Part shown: positions 46,795 to 55,683 of the stretch, piece after piece
How the letters are laid out: every line of letters starts with the position of its first letter
Numbering within the stretch: position 1 is the first letter of the stretch
Source of the DNA: Leptolinea sp964397625
GTDB lineage: Bacteria > Chloroflexota > Anaerolineae > Anaerolineales > Anaerolineaceae
Direction of reading: 5' to 3'
DNA: 64,000 bases
Assembly (NCBI GenBank): GCA_964397625.1
Contig: CAYNJT010000002.1
Coordinates: forward strand, 1 to 64,000
Notes under the pieces: generated by a model
Seen by the model: the letters and a program-made list of their open reading frames with translations, nothing else
What the model was told of the DNA's origin: nothing
Databases searched by the model: none
Program-made: the position numbers and the translations under genes

Positions 46795-47498
46795 GGTGTT
46801 TTTTCCTCAAAGTTCTGTTCCATAGGATCACCATCCCGTGGATAGATGGGCTCAGGTTCTCCCAGGATCGGTTCTGGTTTTCGCAAATAGAGATCGACAA
46901 ATGCGGTAAATGTAGCGGGAATTTCCCGCAAACGCCAGTAGATGTATGTTCCAAGACGGTAATTTCGCCGATCCGCGCTTACACCTATGGTTTTCAAACC
47001 GAGCACATCACAGATATACAATGCGCGGGGAAGGTGATAATCTTGTGTCACCAGTGTGGCTTCGGTAACTCCAAATATCGATCTGGCTCGATAACACGTG
47101 TCATAGGTGCGCCTGCCGGCATAATCCAACACAATGTCATCTTCAGGAATTCCCAGTTGGATGGCGTATTTCTTCATCGCTCCCGGTTCGTTATAACTGA
47201 GGGTGCTGTTATCCCCACTCATTAGGAGCTTTTCCACTTTTTTTGCTTTATAAAGTTCAACAGCTGTTTGAACGCGATCCCGTAAAACTGGAGAAGGAGA
47301 ACCGTCGCGATATAATCCGGCGCCAAAAACGATTGCCGTTTTTCCCTGTGGCGCGATACCAAGCGGGTAACGTTTCCCGGCAGATGCCACATATGTGATC
47401 GCGGCAGGCAGCAGAAAAATCACGGCGAGAATGACAAGAATAATCAATGCGGTTTTTCGAAGACGATTTTTTTTCACTATGGAAATAAATTCTACCAT
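46791..47498 (-). CDS. SanA/YdcF (DUF218) family envelope protein
   Basis: A 235-residue protein anchored by one N-terminal helix (TALIILVILAVIFLLPAAITYV) with a DUF218 domain outside the membrane. Typical motifs are AIVFGAGLYRDGSPSPVLRDRV, LMSGDNSTLSYNEPGAMKKY and LVTQDYHLPRALYIC. The SanA branch is linked to envelope barrier function in enterobacteria, but the biochemical activity is unknown. I choose the ATG at 47498; an upstream TTG at 47528 would add ten residues. The C-terminal tail is Pro/Glu-rich. It heads the minus-strand operon and faces a divergent gene 78 nt away. Confidence 0.87.
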   Translation of the reverse strand: MVEFISIVKKNRLRKTALIILVILAVIFLLPAAITYVASAGKRYPLGIAPQGKTAIVFGAGLYRDGSPSPVLRDRVQTAVELYKAKKVEKLLMSGDNSTLSYNEPGAMKKYAIQLGIPEDDIVLDYAGRRTYDTCYRARSIFGVTEATLVTQDYHLPRALYICDVLGLKTIGVSADRRNYRLGTYIYWRLREIPATFTAFVDLYLRKPEPILGEPEPIYPRDGDPMEQNFEEKTP

Positions 47499-47576
47499 GC
47501 CTGATGAAGCGTTTTTTCCACACAACAAAACCGGTCAAAATTCGTAAAATATGTATAAGAATGAACAGGTGAATCT

Positions 47577-48248
47577 ATGAAAAAAAAACATATTGGCGTG
47601 CTAATTGTTATTGTTCTGATACTGATGGGGTTGATTGGTACGGGACTTTTTCTATTCATCAGTAAGCAGATAACACAAATCGAACAGAGAGCAGTCGCCC
47701 CGCTACAACAAGTAAATAATGACATGGCCACCCGCGTGGCGCGCTTCATGGAGCCAACACCGACGATTATTCCAGATCCGGTGAGTATTATTCATGAAAT
47801 CCGCTCGCTTGCCCGTCTGGAGACAATACAGTATTCCGTTGAAAAAGTGATTAGCGCGGATTCGGGACGGGAAGACCTGAAAACTCTTTTTGGGGATAAG
47901 TTGTTATTCGTGGCACATGGAGAAGTACTGGCGGGAATAGATCTTGAAAAAATCCGTTTGGAAGATATTAAGCTGGACGGAAAAGTCGTTTCCATCAAAC
48001 TGCCGGCGGCAGAAATACTTTCCACCCGTCTGGACAATGATAAATCGTATGTGTATGATCGTCAGACCGGTCTTCTGGCACGCCCTGATGCAGAGCTGGA
48101 GACAAAAGCACGTCAGGAAGCGGAAAAGCAAATTTATAAGACGGCCATTGAAGACGGAATACTCAAACAGGCACAAACCAACGCGCAGGCATACCTTGAT
48201 CGGTTGATCCGCTCGTTGAATTATGAAGAGGTGATTTTTACTGACTGA
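47577..48248 (+). CDS. DUF4230 family membrane-anchored protein
   Basis: A 223-residue protein with one N-terminal helix (IGVLIVIVLILMGLIGTGLFLFI) and an outside domain of the DUF4230 type: IIHEIRSLARLETIQYSVEKVI and KLLFVAHGEVLAGIDLEKI, then VVSIKLPAAEILSTRLDNDKSYVYDR. The C-terminal half is a long charged helix ending in LNYEEVIF. The family has no assigned function. TAAAAT at 47545-47550 lies 26 nt before the ATG. It is divergent from the SanA-like gene. Confidence 0.87.
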   Translation: MKKKHIGVLIVIVLILMGLIGTGLFLFISKQITQIEQRAVAPLQQVNNDMATRVARFMEPTPTIIPDPVSIIHEIRSLARLETIQYSVEKVISADSGREDLKTLFGDKLLFVAHGEVLAGIDLEKIRLEDIKLDGKVVSIKLPAAEILSTRLDNDKSYVYDRQTGLLARPDAELETKARQEAEKQIYKTAIEDGILKQAQTNAQAYLDRLIRSLNYEEVIFTD

Positions 48249-48346
48249 ACTTTTTATTCCATTCTTATTGGAAAACAAACCCATATCTTTCAAAATATTG
48301 GTATGAGACCCACCAGTTAGAGTGAAGAATAAACACTCAAAATCCA

Positions 48347-48355
48347 TGCTAGAAT
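48347..48355 (+). promoter_or_regulatory. extended -10 (leaderless type) for the uridine kinase-like gene
   Basis: TGCTAGAAT ends 10 nt before the ATG at 48366, with no Shine-Dalgarno sequence between them. It resembles the elements before lepA, tlyA and fmt. Confidence 0.5.
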
Positions 48356-48365
48356 TGACTTCCCT

Positions 48366-50099
48366 ATGGAAAATAAAACGTTTTATTTAACCCAACCTCA
48401 ACCTTCCGTGGAAGTCTACCTGACCGATGGTCGGGTGATACGGGGGGAACGGGGAAAAGAAATTGTCCATTTTTTGATGGCTTTGCCAGAGTGGGATAAC
48501 CCTCCCATTGTAGGGGCGGTAATCAATGGTGAATTACGGGAATTGACATATCCTATCGAGATTGATGCCCGTGTCAAACCTGTCACAATGGCCGATGCTG
48601 ATGGCGCAAGAATTTATCGCCGCTCACTCACATTTCTGCTGGAAGCAGCTTTTGAGGAACTTTATCCTGATTTTCAATTGACAATTGATCATTCCGTTTC
48701 TTCCGGTGGTTTTTTTTGCCAGGTTATAGGACACGAAGACCTGGCGGGTATTGACCTGGCCAGCCTGGCCAGACGGATGCGAGAAAAGGTGGAGGCAGAT
48801 ATCGCGTTCACACGCGAACAGGTACCACTTTCAGAGGCCATTGAGTATTTCAAAAAAAGGGGGAATGAAGACAAGGTCAGGCTTTTAAAATACAGGCAAA
48901 AAGACAAACTGGTTCTCTATCGGCTTGAAAATCACCGTGATTACCATCATGGTTATATGGTTCCTTCCACGGGGTATTTGCGCTGGTTTGGCGTTTCTTC
49001 TTTTGGGGATGGATTTGTCCTCCAATTCCCGAGGCGGCATTCTCCTAAAGAATTGTCTCCGATGCCGGATTATCCAAAATTATTGACCACCTTCCACCGT
49101 TATGGAAGGTGGTTGAACCGGCTCGGAATAGAATCTGTTGGTGCTTTAAATGATGCAATAAATTCAGGACGTATCCGCGAAATCATCCTGGTCTCAGAAG
49201 CTTTGCACGAACAACAGATCGCTGAAATTGCAGAGTCGGTTGCCAATCATTCCAGACAAACCAGGATTGTGTTGATCGCTGGACCTTCTTCCTCTGGAAA
49301 AACCACTTTTTCCAAAAGGTTGTCTATTCAGATGCTGGCACAGGGTTTGTTACCTTTCCCAATTGAAATTGATAATTATTTTGTGGATCGAGAAAAGACC
49401 CCCAAAGATGAGAAGGGAGAATACGATTTTGAAGCTCTTGGCGCGCTGAATACGCAATTGTTCAGTGACCATCTGCAAAAGTTGATTGCCGGAGAGGAAG
49501 TGCAACTTCCAAAGTACAACTTTAAGACTGGTCTATCTGAACCGGGAGAAGTAGCCCGATTGCGCAATGACCAGATCATTATTCTGGAAGGGATCCACGG
49601 GTTGAATCCAGGTCTGATTCCCACCATCCCGTTGGAGCAGACCTATCGGATCTATGTTTCCTGCCTGACCCAACTCAACCTGGATCGGCATAACCGTATT
49701 TCGACCACTGATACCCGCATGTTGCGTCGAATTGTTCGGGACGCTTCTGAACGCGGATACACTGCCCAGCAAACCATTCAGCGTTGGGATTCTGTACGGC
49801 GTGGTGAGAAGAATCACATCTTCCCATACCAGGAAAACGCCGATGACATGTTCAACTCGGCGTTGGCGTATGAGCTTTCGGCGCTAAAACCACTGGCAGA
49901 ACCACTTTTACGCCAGGTGCCTTTTGGTGTGCCCGAATATATTGAAGCCAAACGACTGCTGGCCTTTCTTGATTGGTTTCTGCCGATTGAGACACAGTTA
50001 ATCCCTGATAATTCTCTCCTTCGTGAATTTATTGGTGGGTCGATCCTACGCGATTTCAAATTGTGGGAGAATCCTACAAGGGAAGATCTTAATTATTAA
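48366..50099 (+). CDS. uridine kinase-like nucleoside kinase with TGS/ThrRS-like N-terminus
   Basis: A 577-residue two-part protein. Residues 1-270 resemble the TGS and second-additional domains of threonyl-tRNA synthetase (VEVYLTDGRVIRGERGKEIV; LEAAFEELYPDFQLTIDHS). Residues 285-490 form a uridine kinase-type P-loop domain with VLIAGPSSSGKTTFSKRL near 300, the acceptor-side IDNYFVDREKTP, and ILEGIHGLNPGL. This architecture is known from annotated nucleoside kinases of Thermotoga and other bacteria. It likely phosphorylates a nucleoside, with uridine most probable. The role of the ThrRS-like part is not established. It ends at a strong terminator. Confidence 0.88.
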   Translation: MENKTFYLTQPQPSVEVYLTDGRVIRGERGKEIVHFLMALPEWDNPPIVGAVINGELRELTYPIEIDARVKPVTMADADGARIYRRSLTFLLEAAFEELYPDFQLTIDHSVSSGGFFCQVIGHEDLAGIDLASLARRMREKVEADIAFTREQVPLSEAIEYFKKRGNEDKVRLLKYRQKDKLVLYRLENHRDYHHGYMVPSTGYLRWFGVSSFGDGFVLQFPRRHSPKELSPMPDYPKLLTTFHRYGRWLNRLGIESVGALNDAINSGRIREIILVSEALHEQQIAEIAESVANHSRQTRIVLIAGPSSSGKTTFSKRLSIQMLAQGLLPFPIEIDNYFVDREKTPKDEKGEYDFEALGALNTQLFSDHLQKLIAGEEVQLPKYNFKTGLSEPGEVARLRNDQIIILEGIHGLNPGLIPTIPLEQTYRIYVSCLTQLNLDRHNRISTTDTRMLRRIVRDASERGYTAQQTIQRWDSVRRGEKNHIFPYQENADDMFNSALAYELSALKPLAEPLLRQVPFGVPEYIEAKRLLAFLDWFLPIETQLIPDNSLLREFIGGSILRDFKLWENPTREDLNY

Positions 50100-50108
50100 T
50101 TCAAAAAG

Positions 50109-50142
50109 ACGGTCAATTATTAGAAATTGACCGTTTTTTTTT
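50109..50142. terminator. rho-independent terminator between convergent genes
   Basis: A perfect 10-bp stem (50109-50118 with 50125-50134) with a six-base loop is followed by nine Ts. It ends the uridine kinase-like gene, and the A-run on its other side lets it work for the aminotransferase transcript as well. Confidence 0.9.
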
Positions 50143-50161
50143 CCCTTACATATTTTTCTGA

Positions 50162-51382
50162 TTATTGCATATGTTGTTTGAAGACTTTACCCAGTCGGGC
50201 AATCCCTTCATTGATCGTTTCCGGTTTGGAGAACGAGAAGTTAAGCCGCATGGTGTTTTCTCCACCGCCCAATGGATGGAATGATCCACCAGGTACATAC
50301 GCCACGTTTTCTTTTAATGCCTCTTTCATGAGAACGGCTGAATCATTTCCTTTTGGCAGGGTCACCCACAAGAATAGACCACCTTCAGGGTGAGTCCATT
50401 CAATGCCTTTGGGGCAGTGTTCTTCCAGGGCATCCAACATAACATCCCGGCGTTCGTGATAAACCTTGCGAATGACTTCAACATGTTTATCCAGGAAGCC
50501 GTCTTTTCCGACTTCATACGCCATCAGTTGATTGAAGGTTGATGTATTCAGATCCGCGCCCTGTTTGGCCTGGGCAATTTTTCCGATAACTTCCAAAGGA
50601 CCGATAGCCCATGCCAGGCGAATACCGGGAGCCAGAATTTTTGAGAAAGTGCTTAGATACAGCACGTTTCCGTTATATTGGCCATTGTGCTGACCGCGCA
50701 TCTCTGAATCCAATTGCGCAAGGGTGGGTAGATTGTCCCCCTCGTAACGCAACTTCCCATATGGATCATCTTCAATAATCGGAACGCCGTATTTATCTGC
50801 CAGTTCAACAACTTTTTTGCGGCGTTCCAGTGTGAAGGATATTCCTGTAGGGTTCTGGAAATTGGGAAGAGCGTATAAAAATTTTGGTTTCTTCTGTAAT
50901 TCTTCTTCCAGACTGTCGGGAAGCATCCCGTATTTATCGGATTTAACGGCTAGATAATCGCACTCATAGGCGTTCCAGGCTTGCAGCGCACCCAGATATG
51001 TGGGATTCTCGACGAGAATTTTATCTCCAGGGTCGATGAATACCTTTCCTATGAGATCCAATGCCTGTTGAGAACCTGATGTGATCAGAATATTATCCAA
51101 ATCGCAGGAAAGTCCGTTCTTTTTGGCATCTTTTGCCAGCATTTCACGCAAAGGGTTATACCCTTCGGTGGTGCCATATTGAAGGGCCTTATCGCTGTAA
51201 TTCTTAAGTATACGGTCGCAAGCTTTATTTACTTCTTCCACAGGGAAGATTTCCGGCGCGGGCATCCCACCGCCAAATGAAATAACCTCTGGGCGCTCGG
51301 TCAATTTCAATAATTCACGAATGGCGGATCCTTTCATCCGCTGGGTACGATGGGCAAAACGGGTGTTCCATGTAGGTTGCAT
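50162..51382 (-). CDS. PLP-dependent aminotransferase, LysN / 2-aminoadipate type
   Basis: A 406-residue fold-type I aminotransferase. Motifs include EVISFGGGMPAPEIFP, ALQYGTTEGYNPLREMLA, ITSGSQQALDLIGKVFIDPGD, PNFQNPTGISF, EDDPYGKLRY and the PLP lysine K248 in STFSKILAPGIRL; the last Arg binds the substrate carboxylate in NTMRLNFSF. The closest known group handles 2-aminoadipate, aromatic or branched amino acids, so the substrate is uncertain. It lies 23 nt behind the SHMT-GcvT gene, so the two are probably co-transcribed. Confidence 0.93.
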   Translation of the reverse strand: MQPTWNTRFAHRTQRMKGSAIRELLKLTERPEVISFGGGMPAPEIFPVEEVNKACDRILKNYSDKALQYGTTEGYNPLREMLAKDAKKNGLSCDLDNILITSGSQQALDLIGKVFIDPGDKILVENPTYLGALQAWNAYECDYLAVKSDKYGMLPDSLEEELQKKPKFLYALPNFQNPTGISFTLERRKKVVELADKYGVPIIEDDPYGKLRYEGDNLPTLAQLDSEMRGQHNGQYNGNVLYLSTFSKILAPGIRLAWAIGPLEVIGKIAQAKQGADLNTSTFNQLMAYEVGKDGFLDKHVEVIRKVYHERRDVMLDALEEHCPKGIEWTHPEGGLFLWVTLPKGNDSAVLMKEALKENVAYVPGGSFHPLGGGENTMRLNFSFSKPETINEGIARLGKVFKQHMQ

Positions 51383-51405
51383 TCATTCTCCTTTTGCGAT
51401 GGCTG

Positions 51406-54400
51406 CTAGGCTGTCAGTTTGGGAAAACGACTTACCACGACAGCCGCAGATGGTAGTGAGACTTTGTCTCCTGATTTGAGCTCAGCGATGTTTTGGGCGC
51501 CGATGCTATGCGCGGATTGATAGATATATATCGGTGTGTTTTCCACCGCTGATTTGATCTCAATATAGGCCTGGCCGGTGAAAAATCCTTCACTATCCAC
51601 GGCGCAGCTGGTTACTTCGCCGATAACACGTCCTTTACGGTCCACAACAGGATCACCATTATGGGCCATACGAATACCCTTCTCAAGGAAGCGGAAACGG
51701 ACAACAACGTTCTTGCGTTCCTTTTCTTTGGCAACGTATTCATCGCGTCCTATGAACCAGGGTTTATAGGTTTTCACATATGATCCAAAACCTGCCTCGC
51801 TCACCGAGAAATTCCGCGCGCCGCCCATTTCATGGCCATACAATGGCAGACCGGCTTCCGTACGCAGGGAGTCTCGCGCGCCAAGGCCGCATGGTTTTAT
51901 CCCCATCAACTGGCCGGCTTCAAGAAGTTTGTTCCAAAGGTCGACTGATTTGGATGGATGGACAAACAGTTCGAATGCCATTTTTTCTCCAGTATAACCG
52001 GTACGGGAGACGACGAGGTCAAAACCACCCAGAACAGCCTCACACAATTCTGTGCGTTTTAATGCTTTCACTTTCTTTTCTGTGGCTTTATCCGCGCCGA
52101 GCAACAGTAGTATATCGCGAGATTTCGGCCCCTGGAGGGCGATATCCACGCGCATATCTTTCCCTTCTTTGGGATCGCGTAAATTGCGGAGAACAACATT
52201 CCGCCCAACAACCCGGATCCAGGGACGGTTAATATCAACAGCGACTTTCCCTTCACGTACTGCGTTCAGCCAGGCCCAATCCTTGTCATCATTTGAAGCG
52301 TTTACCACCACCAGGTATTTCTCAGGCGCCCGATGGTAGACTAAAGTATCATCGATCACATCAGATCGGGGATCAAGAAAATGGGTGTAACATGATTCTC
52401 CAACATCCAACGCGCTGATGTCATTCCCACACACGCTGTCAAGGAACAGGGCGGCATCGGGGCCTTCCGCCTGGTACACGCCCATGTGAGACACATCAAA
52501 CAATCCGGCAGCCTGGCGGGTGGCTAAATGTTCTTCCATCACACCACTGTACCAAACGGGCATTTCCCAACCTGCAAAAGGCACCATTTTGGCACCTAAT
52601 TTTTTGTGTGTTTCATTTAATGCTGTATATTTTATCGGGGCATCAACAGGTTCTTTCCAGACAAATTCCGGCAAAGCGGATAGCGCATTAGTCTTTAACC
52701 CGGCAGCATATGGTTTGGCAGACCAGACAGAATCGCCTTTCGCGGATTTTACAGGAACCTTGTCGGAATAGCGCACGATCACCGGTCCGGCATGTCGGCG
52801 GGAGACATCTTCATCAAAGCTGATAAAGCCATCCGAAAGATCACGCAGCCAGGCGGCTGCCAGTGGTGCCTTATCTGAGGGGAGACTGAGCAGCAGGTGG
52901 TTTTCCGCAACCAGGGTCAACACACCATCTATCGTTTTTTGATTGGCCATAAACTGGCAGGGCAATGAATCTCCGACCTTCATCGAGTCCAGATCGCTGG
53001 TGAAGATGTAGTGGGCAAAGTGTCGAACTTTTTCACCGATAAGATCCAGTACCGACCAACCATCTGAAGCCGGAGCAGGATCATCAAGGTAATAGAAATG
53101 CGGATAGCCCGTTTTGCCTACTTTCATATCGGCACCCGCGGAGGCAGCCAGATCACGCACGCGCATCTTTGCCGATTCCAATGTTTCAAAATCTATTTTG
53201 GCGCGGGATTGCAACCCCTGTCGGGTTTCAACCGAGTATGGGACACAGGCACTGATCACGTCTGCCATGATGTCAGCGATTTTGACCATATCCGCTTCCT
53301 TCATTCCACGTTGTGTCACCCAGGGGGTACCGAAACGCACACCGGATGGATTGAAGGCTGTCTTGTCACCAGGGATGGTGTTTCGGTTGCACACCAGGCC
53401 GGCGATATCGAGGATACGGGCTGCCATATCCCCGGAAAGTGTAGTGCCATCCGGTCCGATGACTGATTTGCAGTCAACATTGCTTAAGTGGGTATTGGTT
53501 CCACCAAATGGTATATGGAATCCACGCTCCTGAAGCCGGGTGGTAAGCGCTGCGCAATTTTTTACAATCTGAGTTTGAAGGGTTTTGAATTCAGGTGACC
53601 TGGCGATTTTGAAAGATACTGCCATGGCAGCCATGGTATGAACGTGCGGGCCGCCCTGTTCGCCGGGGAAAATGGCACGGTCCATTTTTCTGGCCAGGGA
53701 AATATCTGAGGTCAAAATGCAGGCGCCGCGAGGACCGCAAAGGGTTTTGTGGGTAGTAAAAGTGATGATATGCGCGTAGCCAACAGGAGAGGGGATTACA
53801 CCTGCCGCCGTGATACCAGCGATATGAGAGATATCAGCAAGAAGGTAGGCACCAACGCTGTCCGCGATCTTGCGGTATTCGGCGTAGTCGGGTACCCAGG
53901 GATAAGAGCTGTAACCGGCAATAATAATCTTCGGTTTATGCTCTTGAGCCAGGGCTGCCAGCGCAGCGTAATCAATTTTTTCTGTTTGAGGATCTATTGT
54001 GTAATGGACAGCTTTATATAATTTGCCGGACCGGTTGGCCGAGGATCCATGTGAGAGATGACCACCATGCAACAAATTCATGCCCAGGATGGTATCCCCC
54101 GGGTTGATCAAAGCGGTATAGACGGCATTATTGGCTGGCGCACCGGAAAGGGGTTGGACATTGGCGTACAGATTATCAGCAGAAACCCGTTCATTGGCAA
54201 ACAATTCGCTGCAGCGCCGCCGGGCAAGTGCTTCTATCGCGTCTGCGTATTCTGTTCCTTTATAATATCTGGGATCTGAAAAACGGCGGAAATAAGCCAA
54301 CCGTTCATCATAATCAAGGATCTCCTTTTCTGTCATCCAGCGGGTTTCCTCATCCGGATAACCCTCCGCATAGATGTTCTGGAAAGATGATGACAGGGTT

Positions 54401-54540
54401 TCCCTTACTGCCAGGGGAGCCGTGCTTTCGCTTGGAATTAGGATGAGTTTGCGGATTTGACGCTCTGATTCAAGCTGTGTTAATTGATGCACATCAGGAT
54501 CAAGGTCAGCCAGACTACCGCGGAACAAATAATCACTCAT
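51406..54540 (-). CDS. SHMT-like / aminomethyltransferase (GcvT) fusion protein
   Basis: A 1044-residue fusion. Residues 1-470 are a divergent serine hydroxymethyltransferase with the PLP lysine K265 in TTHKTLCGPRGA (most SHMTs have Arg for that Cys), QPLSGAPAN and SGVRFGTPW, plus a 25-residue insert after AEGYP. Residues 470-635 form a linker domain I cannot name. From 635 on is the folate-binding aminomethyltransferase of the glycine cleavage system (PFAGWEMPVWYSGV, LFDVSHMGVY, RTGYTGE, GLGARDSLRTEAGLPLYGHE). Both enzymes handle glycine and methylene-tetrahydrofolate, so the fusion could channel one-carbon units. Start ATG 54540 has AGGAG upstream. GcvP and GcvH are not nearby. Confidence 0.9.
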   Translation of the reverse strand: MSDYLFRGSLADLDPDVHQLTQLESERQIRKLILIPSESTAPLAVRETLSSSFQNIYAEGYPDEETRWMTEKEILDYDERLAYFRRFSDPRYYKGTEYADAIEALARRRCSELFANERVSADNLYANVQPLSGAPANNAVYTALINPGDTILGMNLLHGGHLSHGSSANRSGKLYKAVHYTIDPQTEKIDYAALAALAQEHKPKIIIAGYSSYPWVPDYAEYRKIADSVGAYLLADISHIAGITAAGVIPSPVGYAHIITFTTHKTLCGPRGACILTSDISLARKMDRAIFPGEQGGPHVHTMAAMAVSFKIARSPEFKTLQTQIVKNCAALTTRLQERGFHIPFGGTNTHLSNVDCKSVIGPDGTTLSGDMAARILDIAGLVCNRNTIPGDKTAFNPSGVRFGTPWVTQRGMKEADMVKIADIMADVISACVPYSVETRQGLQSRAKIDFETLESAKMRVRDLAASAGADMKVGKTGYPHFYYLDDPAPASDGWSVLDLIGEKVRHFAHYIFTSDLDSMKVGDSLPCQFMANQKTIDGVLTLVAENHLLLSLPSDKAPLAAAWLRDLSDGFISFDEDVSRRHAGPVIVRYSDKVPVKSAKGDSVWSAKPYAAGLKTNALSALPEFVWKEPVDAPIKYTALNETHKKLGAKMVPFAGWEMPVWYSGVMEEHLATRQAAGLFDVSHMGVYQAEGPDAALFLDSVCGNDISALDVGESCYTHFLDPRSDVIDDTLVYHRAPEKYLVVVNASNDDKDWAWLNAVREGKVAVDINRPWIRVVGRNVVLRNLRDPKEGKDMRVDIALQGPKSRDILLLLGADKATEKKVKALKRTELCEAVLGGFDLVVSRTGYTGEKMAFELFVHPSKSVDLWNKLLEAGQLMGIKPCGLGARDSLRTEAGLPLYGHEMGGARNFSVSEAGFGSYVKTYKPWFIGRDEYVAKEKERKNVVVRFRFLEKGIRMAHNGDPVVDRKGRVIGEVTSCAVDSEGFFTGQAYIEIKSAVENTPIYIYQSAHSIGAQNIAELKSGDKVSLPSAAVVVSRFPKLTA

Positions 54541-54604
54541 ATTGTCTCCTTCAAGGATTGACTTTTGGAACCTTCAAGTGTTCCTCAGAAAAATAAAATA
54601 CAAT

Positions 54605-54642
54605 TCCCCCACCATTCAGTCCCATGACCGGAAGATGGGGGA
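54605..54642 (-). terminator. possible hairpin terminator between hydrolase and SHMT-GcvT genes
   Basis: A 7-bp inverted repeat of TCCCCCA and TGGGGGA (54605-54611 with 54636-54642) has further pairing inside. On the minus strand it is followed by a T-rich but broken stretch, so it may be a weak terminator of the hydrolase gene upstream or part of the SHMT-GcvT leader. The rest of the 228-nt gap (54541-54768) shows nothing recognisable. Confidence 0.35.
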
Positions 54643-54768
54643 GGTGTGGTCTGTATTATGACACGTACACAACAACAAATGAGATAGTTTTAGATTCATT
54701 CGTCGCGTCATTTTATATTGTATGGTTTTGCCTGTTCAGGAACAAGTGCATAAAGTCCTGAAATTCTT

Positions 54769-55605
54769 CTACATTGCCGCATTGGTTTTGATCCAATCCA
54801 CCATGGTTTGCAGAACTTCTGATTTGTATGGTTCATTGTGTAACTCATGGAATCCGCCATCCCAGACTTTGAGGGTTGTCTTATGACCGGATTTTTCTCC
54901 GAACTCCTTCACGGCGCGCGGGGAGACCAATTGATCATCTCCGCCTACCATCAAAAGCAAAGGAAGAGGAAAGTCTGCCGCTCTGGCGCTTACCATTTTG
55001 CCATTTCGGATGAGATCCATCCCCATACGGGCTGAGATGAGCGAGTGGTTCAACTTGTCCGCTTTATAGGCTGCCACAACAGCTTTATCATGTGAAATGC
55101 CATCCACCGGCAATCCATTGTCCATGGAGAAACGCGGCGCAATGGAATACAGCAGATTACCCAAGGTGGTTTTCCATGACGGGATGGGATAACCGGGTTC
55201 CAAACCAGGTGATGTTGAAATCACACCTTTGATTTTTTTCGGCTTCTTAAGCAGGGTGTAATACAGGGCGATCAGTCCGCCCATGCTGTGGCCGTAGAGG
55301 AAGACCGGTGCGGCTGGTTGAGCGGAAAATATGTCGGGCAGGAAATGGTCTATTTGGCGGCAAAAATCCTCATACGAATCAGCGTGTCCGCGCTGTCCAT
55401 CAGTTTTACCATGACCCAGAAGGTCAAACCCGGTCAATGCTATTTCAGATGAGGTAAAAAATTCACCCACATGGGCGTATCTGCTGGAATGTTCTCCTAC
55501 GCCGTGAACCAGTAATACTCTGGCCAGAGGAGCTGCTTCAGGCTCCCACTTTTGAAAATAGACGTTGTATCCATCGATTGAGGTATACCCTTCAGACCAG
55601 TTCAA
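54769..55605 (-). CDS. alpha/beta hydrolase, monoacylglycerol lipase type
   Basis: A 278-residue serine hydrolase with nucleophile S107 in YGHSMGGLIALYY, the oxyanion segment LLVHGVGEHSSRYAHV and the FDLLGHGKTDGQRGH motif typical of lysophospholipase/monoglyceride lipases. The acid and histidine are probably in MVGGDDQLVSPRA and WDGGFHELHNEP. No signal peptide is visible. The gene stands alone on the minus strand, divergent from the subtilase gene 78 nt away. The substrate is likely a lysolipid or monoacylglycerol, by family. Confidence 0.9.
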   Translation of the reverse strand: MNWSEGYTSIDGYNVYFQKWEPEAAPLARVLLVHGVGEHSSRYAHVGEFFTSSEIALTGFDLLGHGKTDGQRGHADSYEDFCRQIDHFLPDIFSAQPAAPVFLYGHSMGGLIALYYTLLKKPKKIKGVISTSPGLEPGYPIPSWKTTLGNLLYSIAPRFSMDNGLPVDGISHDKAVVAAYKADKLNHSLISARMGMDLIRNGKMVSARAADFPLPLLLMVGGDDQLVSPRAVKEFGEKSGHKTTLKVWDGGFHELHNEPYKSEVLQTMVDWIKTNAAM

Positions 55606-55640
55606 GAACCCTCCCCGGAGACTGCAGGAATAAGATGCGC

Positions 55641-55646
55641 TATAAT
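55641..55646 (+). promoter_or_regulatory. -10 hexamer for the subtilase gene
   Basis: A consensus TATAAT lies 37 nt before the ATG at 55684, which itself is preceded by GAGGG. I see no clear -35 box. Confidence 0.5.
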
Positions 55647-55683
55647 GCGCTGATAATTATATCCATTCTAAGAGGGATTTCGC

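Noticed and set aside
54541..54768. A possible glycine riboswitch before the SHMT-GcvT gene
   Set aside because: I looked because the gene handles glycine, but the stretch lacks the paired aptamer cores and conserved purine-rich junctions of that class; only a short G/C inverted repeat is present.
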